From positions 1 through 30,078 of the IMG/VR virus record IMGVR_UViG_3300030061_002054: 30,078 bases of DNA; one strand, 5' to 3'. Source of the DNA: a virus. The notes beneath the pieces were generated by a model. That model saw only the letters and a list, made by a program, of their open reading frames with translations. It was not told the origin of the DNA and ran no database searches. Shown here piece by piece: positions 1 to 7,421 of this stretch. Positions within the stretch are counted from its first letter, which is position 1. Each line of letters begins with the position of its first letter. The position numbers and the translations under genes were made by a program.

Positions 1-23
1 GACGGTGAAAATAACTTCAGTCA

Positions 24-242
24 TCAGAATCCGAAGACACCAAAGAAAAATACACTACCGGAAGTAGCATAAGAGATGACAGCAGCAACAAATCCAAGCA
101 TAGCAGTGCGTCCATTTAATTTCTCTGCCTTTTCTGCATAACTCTCATAACCATAACGCTCTGCATCAGTCTGAGAGACGTACATCTGAGGTTCTTTGGC
201 AAACAGATTCTGTTGTCCACAATCATTGGTTGTTACAGTCAC
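24..242 (-). CDS. hli: High-light-inducible protein (Hli/HLIP)
   Basis: This 72-residue protein carries the chlorophyll a/b-binding-like signature AEKLNGRTAMLGF at residues 39-51, with the E40, N43 and R45 pigment and helix-pairing residues. A single hydrophobic helix follows to about residue 60. The family inserts in thylakoid membranes, binds chlorophyll and carotenoid, and protects photosystem II during infection. The first 30 residues are a soluble extension containing EPQMYV, which I recall from cyanophage Hli proteins. The start is GTG at 242, supported by a GGAG Shine-Dalgarno seven bases upstream and by a perfect sigma70 promoter at 270-298. No terminator is visible before the window edge. 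Confidence 0.95.
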   Translation of the reverse strand: MTVTTNDCGQQNLFAKEPQMYVSQTDAERYGYESYAEKAEKLNGRTAMLGFVAAVISYATSGSVFFFGVFGF

Positions 243-269
243 GATACACTCCGTAATGTTTCTTTACAT

Positions 270-298
270 ATTATATAGGTAAAGTAAAGTTTTGTCAA
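270..298 (-). promoter_or_regulatory. Consensus sigma70 promoter for hli
   Basis: Read on the minus strand, TTGACA (298-293) and TATAAT (275-270) are separated by 17 bases, a perfect match to the bacterial consensus. Transcription would start near 263 and give a leader of about 20 bases containing GGAG before the GTG start of hli. Such promoters are the expected early-class promoters of T4-like cyanophages, used by unmodified host RNA polymerase. Confidence 0.9.
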
Positions 299-504
299 TA
301 GTCCATGTCTCCACCATAACGAATGCAGGTCTTTTTGTTTTCTGCTGATGCTCTACACCATTGTCTAACGTAAGAATCTGCATCCATAGTCATTGCATAG
401 TGAGCATGGTTATGCAGTGTCCCTATCAGTGCTATCATTCCCAGCAACAGGAGGGAGGTCAGCGTTCCTGGATTCGTTATGAAAGTTATAAAATATTTTT
501 TCAT
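295..504 (-). CDS. Small single-pass membrane protein, unknown function
   Basis: This 69-residue frame has a short basic N-terminus and one hydrophobic segment at about residues 14-29 (LLLLGMIALIG), followed by a polar tail with two cysteines and an acidic end. I do not recognise a family. The ATG at 504 lies immediately after the T-run of the terminator at 505-531 and has no Shine-Dalgarno sequence, so translation from that start is doubtful. An internal ATG at codon 23 is the alternative. The -35 box of the hli promoter overlaps its last codons. It may be expressed by readthrough from the gene at 570-935. Confidence 0.5.
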   Translation of the reverse strand: MKKYFITFITNPGTLTSLLLLGMIALIGTLHNHAHYAMTMDADSYVRQWCRASAENKKTCIRYGGDMDY

Positions 505-531
505 AAAAAAAGGGGATGCCGTCGCACCCCC
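505..531 (-). terminator. Intrinsic terminator after the beta-barrel gene
   Basis: On the minus strand a GC-rich hairpin (GGGGGTGC pairing with GCATCCCC, one G-T wobble, short loop) is followed directly by seven T residues. It lies 38 bases after the stop codon at 570. This is a textbook rho-independent terminator and suggests a separate transcript for the gene at 570-935. Confidence 0.88.
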
Positions 532-569
532 AGTATAACATCTAGATGTTTATGTGTCTATATGAACGA

Positions 570-935
570 TCAGAAGTTGTACTTGACGCCCAACTTACCA
601 CCAAGACCGAAGTCATCATCGTCTTCTGCGGTCAGGAAGGAGAGCTCACCGTATACTCCGATAGCCTCGGAAACGGGGACGCCAACTCCTGCCTTACCAG
701 AGAACTGGGTGTCAGTTTCTTCACCGTCAACAGCGACGATTGCAGGACCAGCCTGGACATAGTAAGAAGCAGCACCTGCTTCTCCTTCAAAACCTACGTG
801 GAGGTCTGTCGTGGCAGCAGTGTAATCATCGCCAACCCAACCAGCATTGGTTTCTACGTTGACGTAGGGACCTGCAAGGGCAGCGCCAGCGGAAGCGAAC
901 AGAGCAGCGGAGGCTGCGAATACAGATTTAAACAT
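570..935 (-). CDS. Secreted outer-membrane beta-barrel-like protein
   Basis: This 121-residue protein has a clear Sec signal peptide: MFK, then a hydrophobic Ala-rich stretch, with predicted cleavage after ALA at about residue 21. The mature part is about 100 residues of alternating polar and hydrophobic strands rich in Gly, Tyr and acidic residues. It ends in KYNF, the terminal aromatic residue typical of BAM-inserted outer-membrane barrels. Length and pattern resemble small porin-like proteins of marine phages. The start is supported by an AAAGG Shine-Dalgarno nine bases upstream. A TATAAATA late-type box lies 116 bases upstream and a strong terminator downstream, so it is probably a highly expressed monocistronic late gene. 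Its role (host envelope change, virion part or receptor blocking) is unknown. Confidence 0.8.
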   Translation of the reverse strand: MFKSVFAASAALFASAGAALAGPYVNVETNAGWVGDDYTAATTDLHVGFEGEAGAASYYVQAGPAIVAVDGEETDTQFSGKAGVGVPVSEAIGVYGELSFLTAEDDDDFGLGGKLGVKYNF

Positions 936-1050
936 TTTTGTTACCTTTAGTTACTTGCGGAATGGATACCCGCAGATGGATAGGGACTCGACTGTCCCGT
1001 GTTATGAATACCCTTTGTTACTTTAATTAACTGAAAGACAAAAGGTTAAG

Positions 1051-1058
1051 TATTTATA
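1051..1058 (-). promoter_or_regulatory. T4-like late promoter box
   Basis: The minus strand reads TATAAATA, the T4 late promoter -10 consensus recognised by the phage gp55-type sigma factor. It lies between the end of the glycan cluster (1081) and the beta-barrel gene (start 935). The transcript would have a leader of about 110 bases containing two small hairpins (TGCGG/CCGCA near 956-975 and GGGAC/GTCCC near 983-998). Confidence 0.72.
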
Positions 1059-1080
1059 CTACTTGATTTTTTGAATTCTG

Positions 1081-1914
1081 TCAACTAGTAGGGTTTTCCT
1101 CATTTTTTTTCTCCTCTTGAGGTTGAGGAGGGACAGAGTTTGGTGTTGCTCTGCCCAAGTATGGATCATAGTTCATCCACTCTCTAATGTCAACCGTTGC
1201 TCCAGACTGACTCCAGAAGTTCCAAAGTGCATTGTATGGACCCTGATGAAACACATTGATGTGCTCAGGATGAATAGTTGACTGGAAGTCAAGGTTATAA
1301 AGAAAAATAGGAATAGAATAAGTCTTTCCACTCTCAAGGATTGTATCCTCAGATACTGCTCTTGGCTTTACATTGTTATCCAACTTCCATTTATCACCAC
1401 GCATATGATTGCGGAGAACCTTTCCTGCATGGTGACGAGAGATTAAGTAAGCAGCAGCAGAAAAATCATTTACAAACTTCAAATGCAACTTAACATAGAT
1501 GTCTCCAGTTGTAATTGTAGTCAACTGAATACAATCCCAATCATATGGAACATAGGAAAAGAACTCTTTCCAAGTAAAGTTCCAGAACCTAGCAACCTCA
1601 AGCACTGCATCATCTTCCATGATCAGACAATAATCATCATCAGTCTTCTCATAGAAATGCTTGATTGCTTTGAGGTGTGACATACAACAACCAACTTCTT
1701 GTTGGTTCATCATGTCAGGAAATTTTCCCTTCATGTGAGAAGTGACATCATCATCTCTTCCATCATACCCAGAGATACGGGTATGATTTTCAATCTCCCA
1801 ATAATCAAACTGGTTTTCCATATACTCACGTCTTTTGACATCAGCATCAAGATTTAACCAGTAGATATGGGGGAGTCCTTGTAGTTTAAATGCTGACTTA
1901 TTTTTGTCACGCAT
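1081..1914 (-). CDS. Glycosyltransferase family 25 (LPS glycosyltransferase type)
   Basis: The product has about 277 residues. The N-terminus contains IYWLNLD with a following KRREYM, then GCCMSH at about 75-80 and the acidic EDDA motif at about 100-103, all typical of GT25 enzymes that add a hexose to lipooligosaccharide or protein. The C-terminal 20 residues are a low-complexity Pro/Glu/Lys tail that is probably not catalytic. I place the start at ATG 1914, which overlaps the upstream gene's stop by eight bases. An ATG at 1932 would add six residues. It is the last gene of the cluster, and I see no terminator after it. Donor and acceptor are unknown. Confidence 0.85.
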   Translation of the reverse strand: MRDKNKSAFKLQGLPHIYWLNLDADVKRREYMENQFDYWEIENHTRISGYDGRDDDVTSHMKGKFPDMMNQQEVGCCMSHLKAIKHFYEKTDDDYCLIMEDDAVLEVARFWNFTWKEFFSYVPYDWDCIQLTTITTGDIYVKLHLKFVNDFSAAAYLISRHHAGKVLRNHMRGDKWKLDNNVKPRAVSEDTILESGKTYSIPIFLYNLDFQSTIHPEHINVFHQGPYNALWNFWSQSGATVDIREWMNYDPYLGRATPNSVPPQPQEEKKNEENPTS

Positions 1915-2716
1915 CAATTCTTGTCCAGCCATCGGGAATTAAATCAGAAGTATCGTGGTCTTTAGTGTATCCAGTTCCAAACCACTGGACAGGTGCAATA
2001 ACTTTCTTGTTCTTATTTGTAGAGAGCCATGCTCCCCACCAAGAGTAAGTTGAATTTGCAATAATAAAATCAGAACAAAGACTCATCAAACACAGATCAA
2101 CTCTATTGTCATCATTCTCAGAAACCATAAAACGATCATTGGAGAATAGTTCTTGTTCTTTACACCATGCAGGATCATCTGAGAATACAATCACTTGACT
2201 ATCATCAAAGTGCTTCAGTGCCTTCTCATAATAACTAAGCGGACATGGAGGATGATTAGCACTGTTAGAGATGTAATCTGTGCGACGAACATGAAGTGCG
2301 ATAGGATTATCTACAGTCTTAATCATCTCCTTGCAAGGATTTAAAATCTCATCCTTAAAAGTAAAATCATCACGGATCTCTGCTTTGATATTTCTAAAGT
2401 ATTTCTCTGTTTGAAAATATCCTTGCAGACTTACATTATCAGGACATCGGCAAAACATTTCCTCATCATAGTGAAACTGCCTTTCATGAACAGTGGTTGC
2501 TTGACCACCATCTAATAATCCAACATTTACATTAAGATCAAAAGAGTCAAACAATTCTGTCCGAAGCATGTTACCAATACCATCATTCACTGCGTCTTGA
2601 TGATATGGAATAATAATGTCTGTTCCAATATTTCTTGCTATCCCTTTAAGAGCAGCATACTGGAACATCTGATTACCAAGACGACCCATTCGTCCTAGTG
2701 CATTGAATCCTAGCAT
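1907..2716 (-). CDS. GT11 alpha-1,2-fucosyltransferase-like, copy 1
   Basis: This 269-residue protein shows the GT11 landmarks: GRLGNQMFQYAALKG at 11-25, GYFQTEKYF at 99-107, the donor-binding HVRRTDY at 142-148, FSDD at 178-181 and NSTYSWWGAWL at 221-231. Family members transfer L-fucose, or sometimes L-galactose, from GDP in alpha-1,2 linkage. No membrane segment is seen, so it should be cytosolic. It is clearly paralogous to the product of 3533-4390, with one GT-A gene between them. No GDP-fucose synthase is encoded in the window, but a GDP-mannose 3,5-epimerase is (20642-21754). Confidence 0.9.
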   Translation of the reverse strand: MLGFNALGRMGRLGNQMFQYAALKGIARNIGTDIIIPYHQDAVNDGIGNMLRTELFDSFDLNVNVGLLDGGQATTVHERQFHYDEEMFCRCPDNVSLQGYFQTEKYFRNIKAEIRDDFTFKDEILNPCKEMIKTVDNPIALHVRRTDYISNSANHPPCPLSYYEKALKHFDDSQVIVFSDDPAWCKEQELFSNDRFMVSENDDNRVDLCLMSLCSDFIIANSTYSWWGAWLSTNKNKKVIAPVQWFGTGYTKDHDTSDLIPDGWTRIDA

Positions 2717-2717
2717 T

Positions 2718-3533
2718 TTAATTGTTCTTACGTGTTTTCAGATAGTCCTGATTCTCATAATACTCTTTAAGTTGTTCTTTGTCAAACTCCATTAGAGTAT
2801 CATGAAGGTTTTTATTGTTTTGAATGAAAGGATTTGAGAACCAAGAGTTATCAGTTCTTGTATGCTCCATATGGTATACGTGTGCATCCAATCTACACAC
2901 ATTATATCCTAACTTATGAAACCTGAAAAATCTTTCATCATCTTCATATCCATATGCAACAAATCCTTCGTTTTCTAATCCACCCTCAATATATTTTTGA
3001 GTGGAAAAGAATTGGCAAAATCCATACTTTGCATCATAGACTCTAGATTTCTGTCTAAGAATAGAAAGATCATAGTCTTGATTGATAAACTCAGATACTA
3101 ATTCATCCGTGGCTAAAATTTGGAACTGCCAGTTCCCATCACCATATGGATAGACAACATCACATTCACCGGAAAGAATTTTTTCTTCAGACGTAATGTA
3201 TGACTCTAGTGGTAAAATAATATCACAATCATAATTTACCACTACATCTGTGGTAGTCATCATGACCATATCATTTAACAGTTTTGTACGATGAAAATAA
3301 TTTTCATCACTTTGTTCAAAAATATGTGTCAGTCTGTCTGCTTTCTCACCCACACATTCGCGGATTTGTGGTAAAGCCTTCTCAATAAAAACAGAAGTAT
3401 TATCAGACTCTTTGACAATGATTTTACAATCAGTGTTATCAAGAAGATAGATTGAACTTACAATCACATTTCTAAGTCTGTCATCACTCTCAATCCTAAG
3501 AGGAACTATAAAGGTTGTGTTAGATAATTTCAT
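2718..3533 (-). CDS. GT-A glycosyltransferase, GT2/galactosyltransferase-like
   Basis: This 271-residue product has an N-terminal GT-A pattern: TFIVPLRIES near the start, then the acidic triad DCD at 102-104 for metal and nucleotide binding. It also has a C-terminal block GYEDDERF at 195-202 followed by HMEH at 221-224, which resembles the GT7-type galactosyltransferase C-terminal domain. I chose ATG 3533 because it forms a TAATG junction with the stop of the upstream fucosyltransferase gene. The upstream extension to 3548 begins with TTG. The sugar specificity cannot be read from the sequence. Confidence 0.78.
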   Translation of the reverse strand: MKLSNTTFIVPLRIESDDRLRNVIVSSIYLLDNTDCKIIVKESDNTSVFIEKALPQIRECVGEKADRLTHIFEQSDENYFHRTKLLNDMVMMTTTDVVVNYDCDIILPLESYITSEEKILSGECDVVYPYGDGNWQFQILATDELVSEFINQDYDLSILRQKSRVYDAKYGFCQFFSTQKYIEGGLENEGFVAYGYEDDERFFRFHKLGYNVCRLDAHVYHMEHTRTDNSWFSNPFIQNNKNLHDTLMEFDKEQLKEYYENQDYLKTRKNN

Positions 3534-4390
3534 TACACAATCTTCCAACCCTCAGGAATCAAATCATCCATATGGTAGTGATCATACGATGGACCAAACC
3601 ATTCCTTTGGAGTCACAACAACCTTATCTGGATTATCAATCAACCATGCACCCCACCAAGAGAATGATGAGTTAGCAATAATCGCATCAGTACAGAGAGA
3701 CATCAGACATAGATCTGTCCAGGGCAACCTCTGTCCATCAGAGAACTCTTCAGTGCTCTCCGACATAATGAATCTATCCGATGCAAAGAACTCTTGCTCT
3801 TTACACCACTCAATGTGGTCTGAGAAAACTACTACAGGGATATCATCAGGAAATTCTGCAAGAGCCCTCTCATAGTAATCAAAGGTGCAGACAGGATGCG
3901 TTGTCTCAAGGTTCACATATGCCCATGGCAATTTAGGATCACCACGGCGAATATGTAGAAAGATCTTACGGTCACTCTCAATACTATCAATCATCTCTTT
4001 ACAAGGATTGTAAATAGAATCATGAAATTGAAAGTCCTCACGAAGTTCTTTCTCTACGTTTTTAAAATATCTCTCTGTCTGAAAGTATCCTTCAAGATTA
4101 ACATCATCAGGACACTCATCAAATAATTCCTGGTTGAAATGAAACTCTTTCCAGATAGCCCACTGTCTATCACCAGGGATGCCATGATGCTCCTCTGTAG
4201 CACCGGTCATCTTAAAGGTCTCAAACATACAGTAATTGTTTTCACAACCGTACTCATCAACCCCTGATGTCCCTGGAGGGGGAATAACCCAATCAAACCC
4301 ACGATTAGCAGCAATACCTCTTAGAGAGGCATATTGGAACATCTGATTACCAAGACGACCAGACTTACCAAGTTTATTAAACGATAACAT
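3533..4390 (-). CDS. GT11 alpha-1,2-fucosyltransferase-like, copy 2
   Basis: This 285-residue GT11 protein has GRLGNQMFQYASLRG at 11-25, GYFQTERYF at 101-109, HIRRGDP at 146-152, VVFSD at 187-191 and NSSFSWWGAWL at 240-250. It differs from copy 1 by insertions near residues 45-75 and 152-162, around the likely acceptor side, so it probably acts on another acceptor. Its ATG overlaps the stop of the upstream epimerase by one base (TGATG), suggesting coupled translation. Confidence 0.9.
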   Translation of the reverse strand: MLSFNKLGKSGRLGNQMFQYASLRGIAANRGFDWVIPPPGTSGVDEYGCENNYCMFETFKMTGATEEHHGIPGDRQWAIWKEFHFNQELFDECPDDVNLEGYFQTERYFKNVEKELREDFQFHDSIYNPCKEMIDSIESDRKIFLHIRRGDPKLPWAYVNLETTHPVCTFDYYERALAEFPDDIPVVVFSDHIEWCKEQEFFASDRFIMSESTEEFSDGQRLPWTDLCLMSLCTDAIIANSSFSWWGAWLIDNPDKVVVTPKEWFGPSYDHYHMDDLIPEGWKIV

Positions 4391-5241
4391 CAGACATACT
4401 CCTTCTTCATTTCATTGTACACTTTTCTAATGCCAACATCAATAGTAGTTTTAGGAACCCACCAATTTAAAATATAATTGTCTGCTTCATTTCTCTTATC
4501 CATCTGAACACTATCCTTTGCTAGACCAGGTTTGATCTCAATATCATAATTACCATCAACAGCAAAACATCCTTTAATGATAGAGGCAACTTCTTTGATT
4601 GTTTCTGATCTAAATGATGTGATATGAAGCGGATCTTCTGGTTTGAAGTCAGTATAGTTTTCCATAACCGTCTCTAATGCTTCACAGCAGTCCTCTGCAT
4701 ACAAGAACTGACGTTCTTCAGTGCCATCGGTCATCATCTCAAATTGACCCTCTTCAAATCCCTTACGAATGAAGTCAGTGATCACATGAGCCTTCTCATG
4801 ATCTTTCTCTATACCATAGACATTCCAGAACTTAACAGTCAGTCCTTTAAGTGCAGTAGTATGCAGTTCACCAACACGTTTCATTACACCATAAGGAGAG
4901 TAACTCATGTTACTCATTTGAGATGAAGCAAAGACAAATCTCTTTTTATATTTGCCAAGTAAACGAAAAGTATTTGCCATCATACGAGTATTGTTATTCA
5001 CAAACTCAAATGTATGTTGATACTTCTTCAGGTAACGTGATCCACCCACATCAAAGGCAAGAAAGAATACAAAGTCAGCATACTGAATTGCATTCTCTAC
5101 TACAGTGTTAGGTGTCACTCTCAAATCATATTGAACACCATTTACAATATCAACATTGCTTACATGATGTCCTTTATCTTTTAAGTAGTTTGATAGATAA
5201 GCACCGATCTGGCCAGCAGATCCTAAGATTGTAATGTTCAT
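4390..5241 (-). CDS. NAD-dependent sugar epimerase/dehydratase (extended SDR)
   Basis: This 283-residue extended short-chain dehydrogenase has a Rossmann glycine motif GSAGQIG at 7-13, a serine pair at 106-107 and the catalytic pair Y117 and K121 in YGVMK. Such enzymes act on nucleotide-linked sugars. The glycine motif starts with GSAG rather than GGAG and the protein is shorter than RmlB or GalE, so it may be a C-4 reductase or epimerase of an unusual sugar. It sits directly upstream of the second GT11 gene, and its product could feed that transferase (inference). Confidence 0.8.
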   Translation of the reverse strand: MNITILGSAGQIGAYLSNYLKDKGHHVSNVDIVNGVQYDLRVTPNTVVENAIQYADFVFFLAFDVGGSRYLKKYQHTFEFVNNNTRMMANTFRLLGKYKKRFVFASSQMSNMSYSPYGVMKRVGELHTTALKGLTVKFWNVYGIEKDHEKAHVITDFIRKGFEEGQFEMMTDGTEERQFLYAEDCCEALETVMENYTDFKPEDPLHITSFRSETIKEVASIIKGCFAVDGNYDIEIKPGLAKDSVQMDKRNEADNYILNWWVPKTTIDVGIRKVYNEMKKEYV

Positions 5242-5250
5242 ATACTCAAC

Positions 5251-5997
5251 TCAAATACCGTAAATGTGGTCTTGGCAAAAAACTTTAAAAAGCCAATCGT
5301 GTTTTTGATAATCTAGATTATTAATAATCTTAGCATTATAACCTAAAGAGGTATCAGGTGAAAACATGGGGCACCCTTCTTCAGTGATTCTCTGTAGATT
5401 AGAATAGATTGTACCATATTTATCCATAACATCAGACCCACCCCAGGCAATGATATCAAGAATAGCATAGTCCTTGACTCCTGTTTGAACCCAATCAGGT
5501 CCAGGGTTAATATTGAATGTATGTAGTTTATTTGGATCATACTCTTCAAATGGACCAGGATGTTGCATCCAAAGAAGATCAGATCTCATACGAATAACAT
5601 AGTCATACTTAAAGTTATTCTCTTCTTCATACTGCTTCTTCAGATTCATCACCTGCTCAATACCATAAAACATTGAGATTTGATGGTCTTTTGGATGAGT
5701 TGCTCTCCATTTAGTTTGCCAGGTGTCAGCAAACATGTCTGCAAAGTATCTGGGTTTTTCATAAATTATCTTCTTGGGTTTCCAGTTCTCGTCAATCCAA
5801 TTTTTGACACTAACATCTGGCCAAGTTCCCTGACCAACATCAGTTCTAAACTGAGTTCCAACAAGATCATCATCAAACCATATATGAGCAAAAACATCTA
5901 CATCAGGGAGACCTAAACGAAAGTATTGTTTATGGTTTTCATAACATTCTTGATAACTTCTTGGTCTTCCAGAATAACAAAGTGCAATCTTAGTCAT
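5251..5997 (-). CDS. Putative glycosyltransferase-like protein
   Basis: This 248-residue protein begins IALCYSGRPRSY and contains YDYVIRMRSDL near residues 131-141. That combination resembles glycosyltransferase-like proteins scattered through phage and O-antigen clusters. The RxRxDL segment resembles the metal-binding acidic region of GT-A folds, but I cannot assign a CAZy family. It has no signal peptide or membrane segment. It overlaps the upstream GDPD-like gene by eight bases (ATGACTAA) and is separated from the downstream epimerase gene by nine bases, within one polycistron. The function is inferred mainly from context. Confidence 0.62.
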   Translation of the reverse strand: MTKIALCYSGRPRSYQECYENHKQYFRLGLPDVDVFAHIWFDDDLVGTQFRTDVGQGTWPDVSVKNWIDENWKPKKIIYEKPRYFADMFADTWQTKWRATHPKDHQISMFYGIEQVMNLKKQYEEENNFKYDYVIRMRSDLLWMQHPGPFEEYDPNKLHTFNINPGPDWVQTGVKDYAILDIIAWGGSDVMDKYGTIYSNLQRITEEGCPMFSPDTSLGYNAKIINNLDYQKHDWLFKVFCQDHIYGI

Positions 5998-6442
5998 TTA
6001 GCATATAGGGGTAATCTGTACAAATGCCGTATGGCACCTCATTTTTAATATGAGTTTTAAAACTATCTACTATTTCCCAATCAAGAAGTGGAATAATAGT
6101 TTTGTCATCAAAAGTTTGTTCTACATCATGCAACCAAATTTTTCCATTTGATGTATATGAATATGGATCACCAGTGTGACAGAAAGATTGAAATATTTCA
6201 CAGGTCTTTGCTGCTTCTACATTTTTACAATGCATCCAAAGATTATTCTCTCTCTTAAAGAACCAATTCCAAGTTACTTTATATTGTGGTTCGTCATGAC
6301 CCAGCCAGAACTCACCATTAATATCCCATACATCAATCTCTACATCGTATCCATTACCAAGAGCACAGTCAATGTAACTAGGGGCGTTCTCTCTACCAGG
6401 AACTCGTCCCCGAACATTACCTCTGTGAGATATAATTCTCAT
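5990..6442 (-). CDS. Short GDPD/PI-PLC-like phosphodiesterase-fold protein
   Basis: This 150-residue protein has the hallmarks of glycerophosphodiester phosphodiesterases at its N-terminus: ISHRG at 4-8, ENAPSY at 18-23, the metal ligands E35 and D37 in DVEIDVW, and GHDEP at 48-52. Normal GDPD domains are about 240 residues, so it is a minimal or shortened TIM-barrel version. The conserved catalytic residues suggest it may still hydrolyse a phosphodiester, perhaps a nucleotide- or glycerol-linked sugar intermediate. It overlaps the upstream HAD phosphatase gene by four bases, so the two products may act in succession. Confidence 0.7.
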   Translation of the reverse strand: MRIISHRGNVRGRVPGRENAPSYIDCALGNGYDVEIDVWDINGEFWLGHDEPQYKVTWNWFFKRENNLWMHCKNVEAAKTCEIFQSFCHTGDPYSYTSNGKIWLHDVEQTFDDKTIIPLLDWEIVDSFKTHIKNEVPYGICTDYPYMLND

Positions 6443-6750
6443 ACTTCCTCAATGCGTAATGATTTGTCCTCAATGAAGAGATCATAAAATGGTTTATCAA
6501 CACGGAGCTCATGATACTTACAACCCCAATCAGATAGTTGCTGTGCTGTTAGGTTAGTCCAATCAATTTGTTTTCTACTTCCTCTTGCTGTCCAATACAC
6601 AATTGTATTTCCTTGGTCATACAATTCATTAATCTTATCAATGTTATTTTGAATTGGTTTTGCTTTGGTGTAATCGTGAGTTGTTCCAAAATCTGTAGAT
6701 GATTCCCGATTGCAAATCGTTTCATCAATGTCAACATAAATTACTTTCAT
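6439..6750 (-). CDS. Small HAD-superfamily phosphatase, copy 1
   Basis: This 103-residue protein carries the HAD nucleophile motif DIDETIC (D7 and D9), the second motif TAR at 54-56, a conserved WGCKYHEL segment at about 75-82 and a C-terminal KPFYDLFIEDK containing the lysine and acidic residues of motifs III and IV. Small capless HAD proteins of this type occur in capsule and LPS clusters, where they dephosphorylate sugar phosphates. It is a paralog of the product of 10401-10754. Start and stop overlap both neighbours by four bases. Confidence 0.83.
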   Translation of the reverse strand: MKVIYVDIDETICNRESSTDFGTTHDYTKAKPIQNNIDKINELYDQGNTIVYWTARGSRKQIDWTNLTAQQLSDWGCKYHELRVDKPFYDLFIEDKSLRIEEV

Positions 6751-7421
6751 TGATACATTTTTCTCCTGCGTGCTTCACTGGGACACTTATCAATTTCACT
6801 GACCTGTTCTTCTGTAAGGAAGTTTGTTTGACCAAGAATTTTGGCACCAACAAAAATCTCAGCAGATTTTTCGCACATCATAGTTGATGCAACACATTCT
6901 TTAGCAGATGCAGATGCTACAATTATACCATGATTTTGTAGTAATATCAATTTAGGGAAGTACCCTTCCTCTTCTATAAATGCAAGAACACTTTTCTTCA
7001 TCTCTTCAAGCAAAGGTTTACCTGGCATTGCATAAGGAACAACACAAGACTTTGCGCCATTTCTTACCACTTGATCAGGAAATAATCTATGCTCAGCAAA
7101 TGACCAGATTTGTTCAGAGCATGCCACTTGCATAGTTTTAAGTGGATGAGTATGTGCTATAAATTTAATATCATTAAATTCCCTTAAGATCCATGCATGA
7201 AATCCAGTTTCAATACTTGGTTTTGGTCCAAGTGAATCAAAAGGAACCCCACTCAGTTTGCAAGCAACGAGTTGATCTTTCTCTAAAGTGTCTAAGGAAG
7301 TTCCACTTGCCTTGATATAGAAAAGGGTTTGATACTCATCTTCTGCTTTAGCTGACACATTTCCCTCACCGCAAATTGCGTAAGGTCCAAGTGCATGTGC
7401 TAGTTCTAAGAGATTAACCAT
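6747..7421 (-). CDS. Class II aldolase/adducin-family protein
   Basis: The product is about 224 residues with GEGNVSAK at 18-25, KASGTSLD near 37-44, the zinc-binding HTHP at 90-93 and NHG at 163-165. This is the fuculose/rhamnulose-phosphate aldolase fold. Family members cleave or form sugar phosphates with dihydroxyacetone phosphate, or act as epimerases or decarboxylases. I prefer ATG 7421, which matches the usual short N-terminus and overlaps the upstream gene by only 16 bases. ATG 7463 would add 14 residues. In this cluster it could supply an unusual carbon skeleton for the sugar product. Confidence 0.83.
   Translation of the reverse strand: MVNLLELAHALGPYAICGEGNVSAKAEDEYQTLFYIKASGTSLDTLEKDQLVACKLSGVPFDSLGPKPSIETGFHAWILREFNDIKFIAHTHPLKTMQVACSEQIWSFAEHRLFPDQVVRNGAKSCVVPYAMPGKPLLEEMKKSVLAFIEEEGYFPKLILLQNHGIIVASASAKECVASTMMCEKSAEIFVGAKILGQTNFLTEEQVSEIDKCPSEARRRKMYQ

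Noticed and set aside
546-950. Plus-strand open frame of about 134 codons
   Set aside because: It lies antisense to the signal-peptide beta-barrel gene, has no Shine-Dalgarno sequence or family motif, and crosses that gene's whole length. It is a frame shadow.
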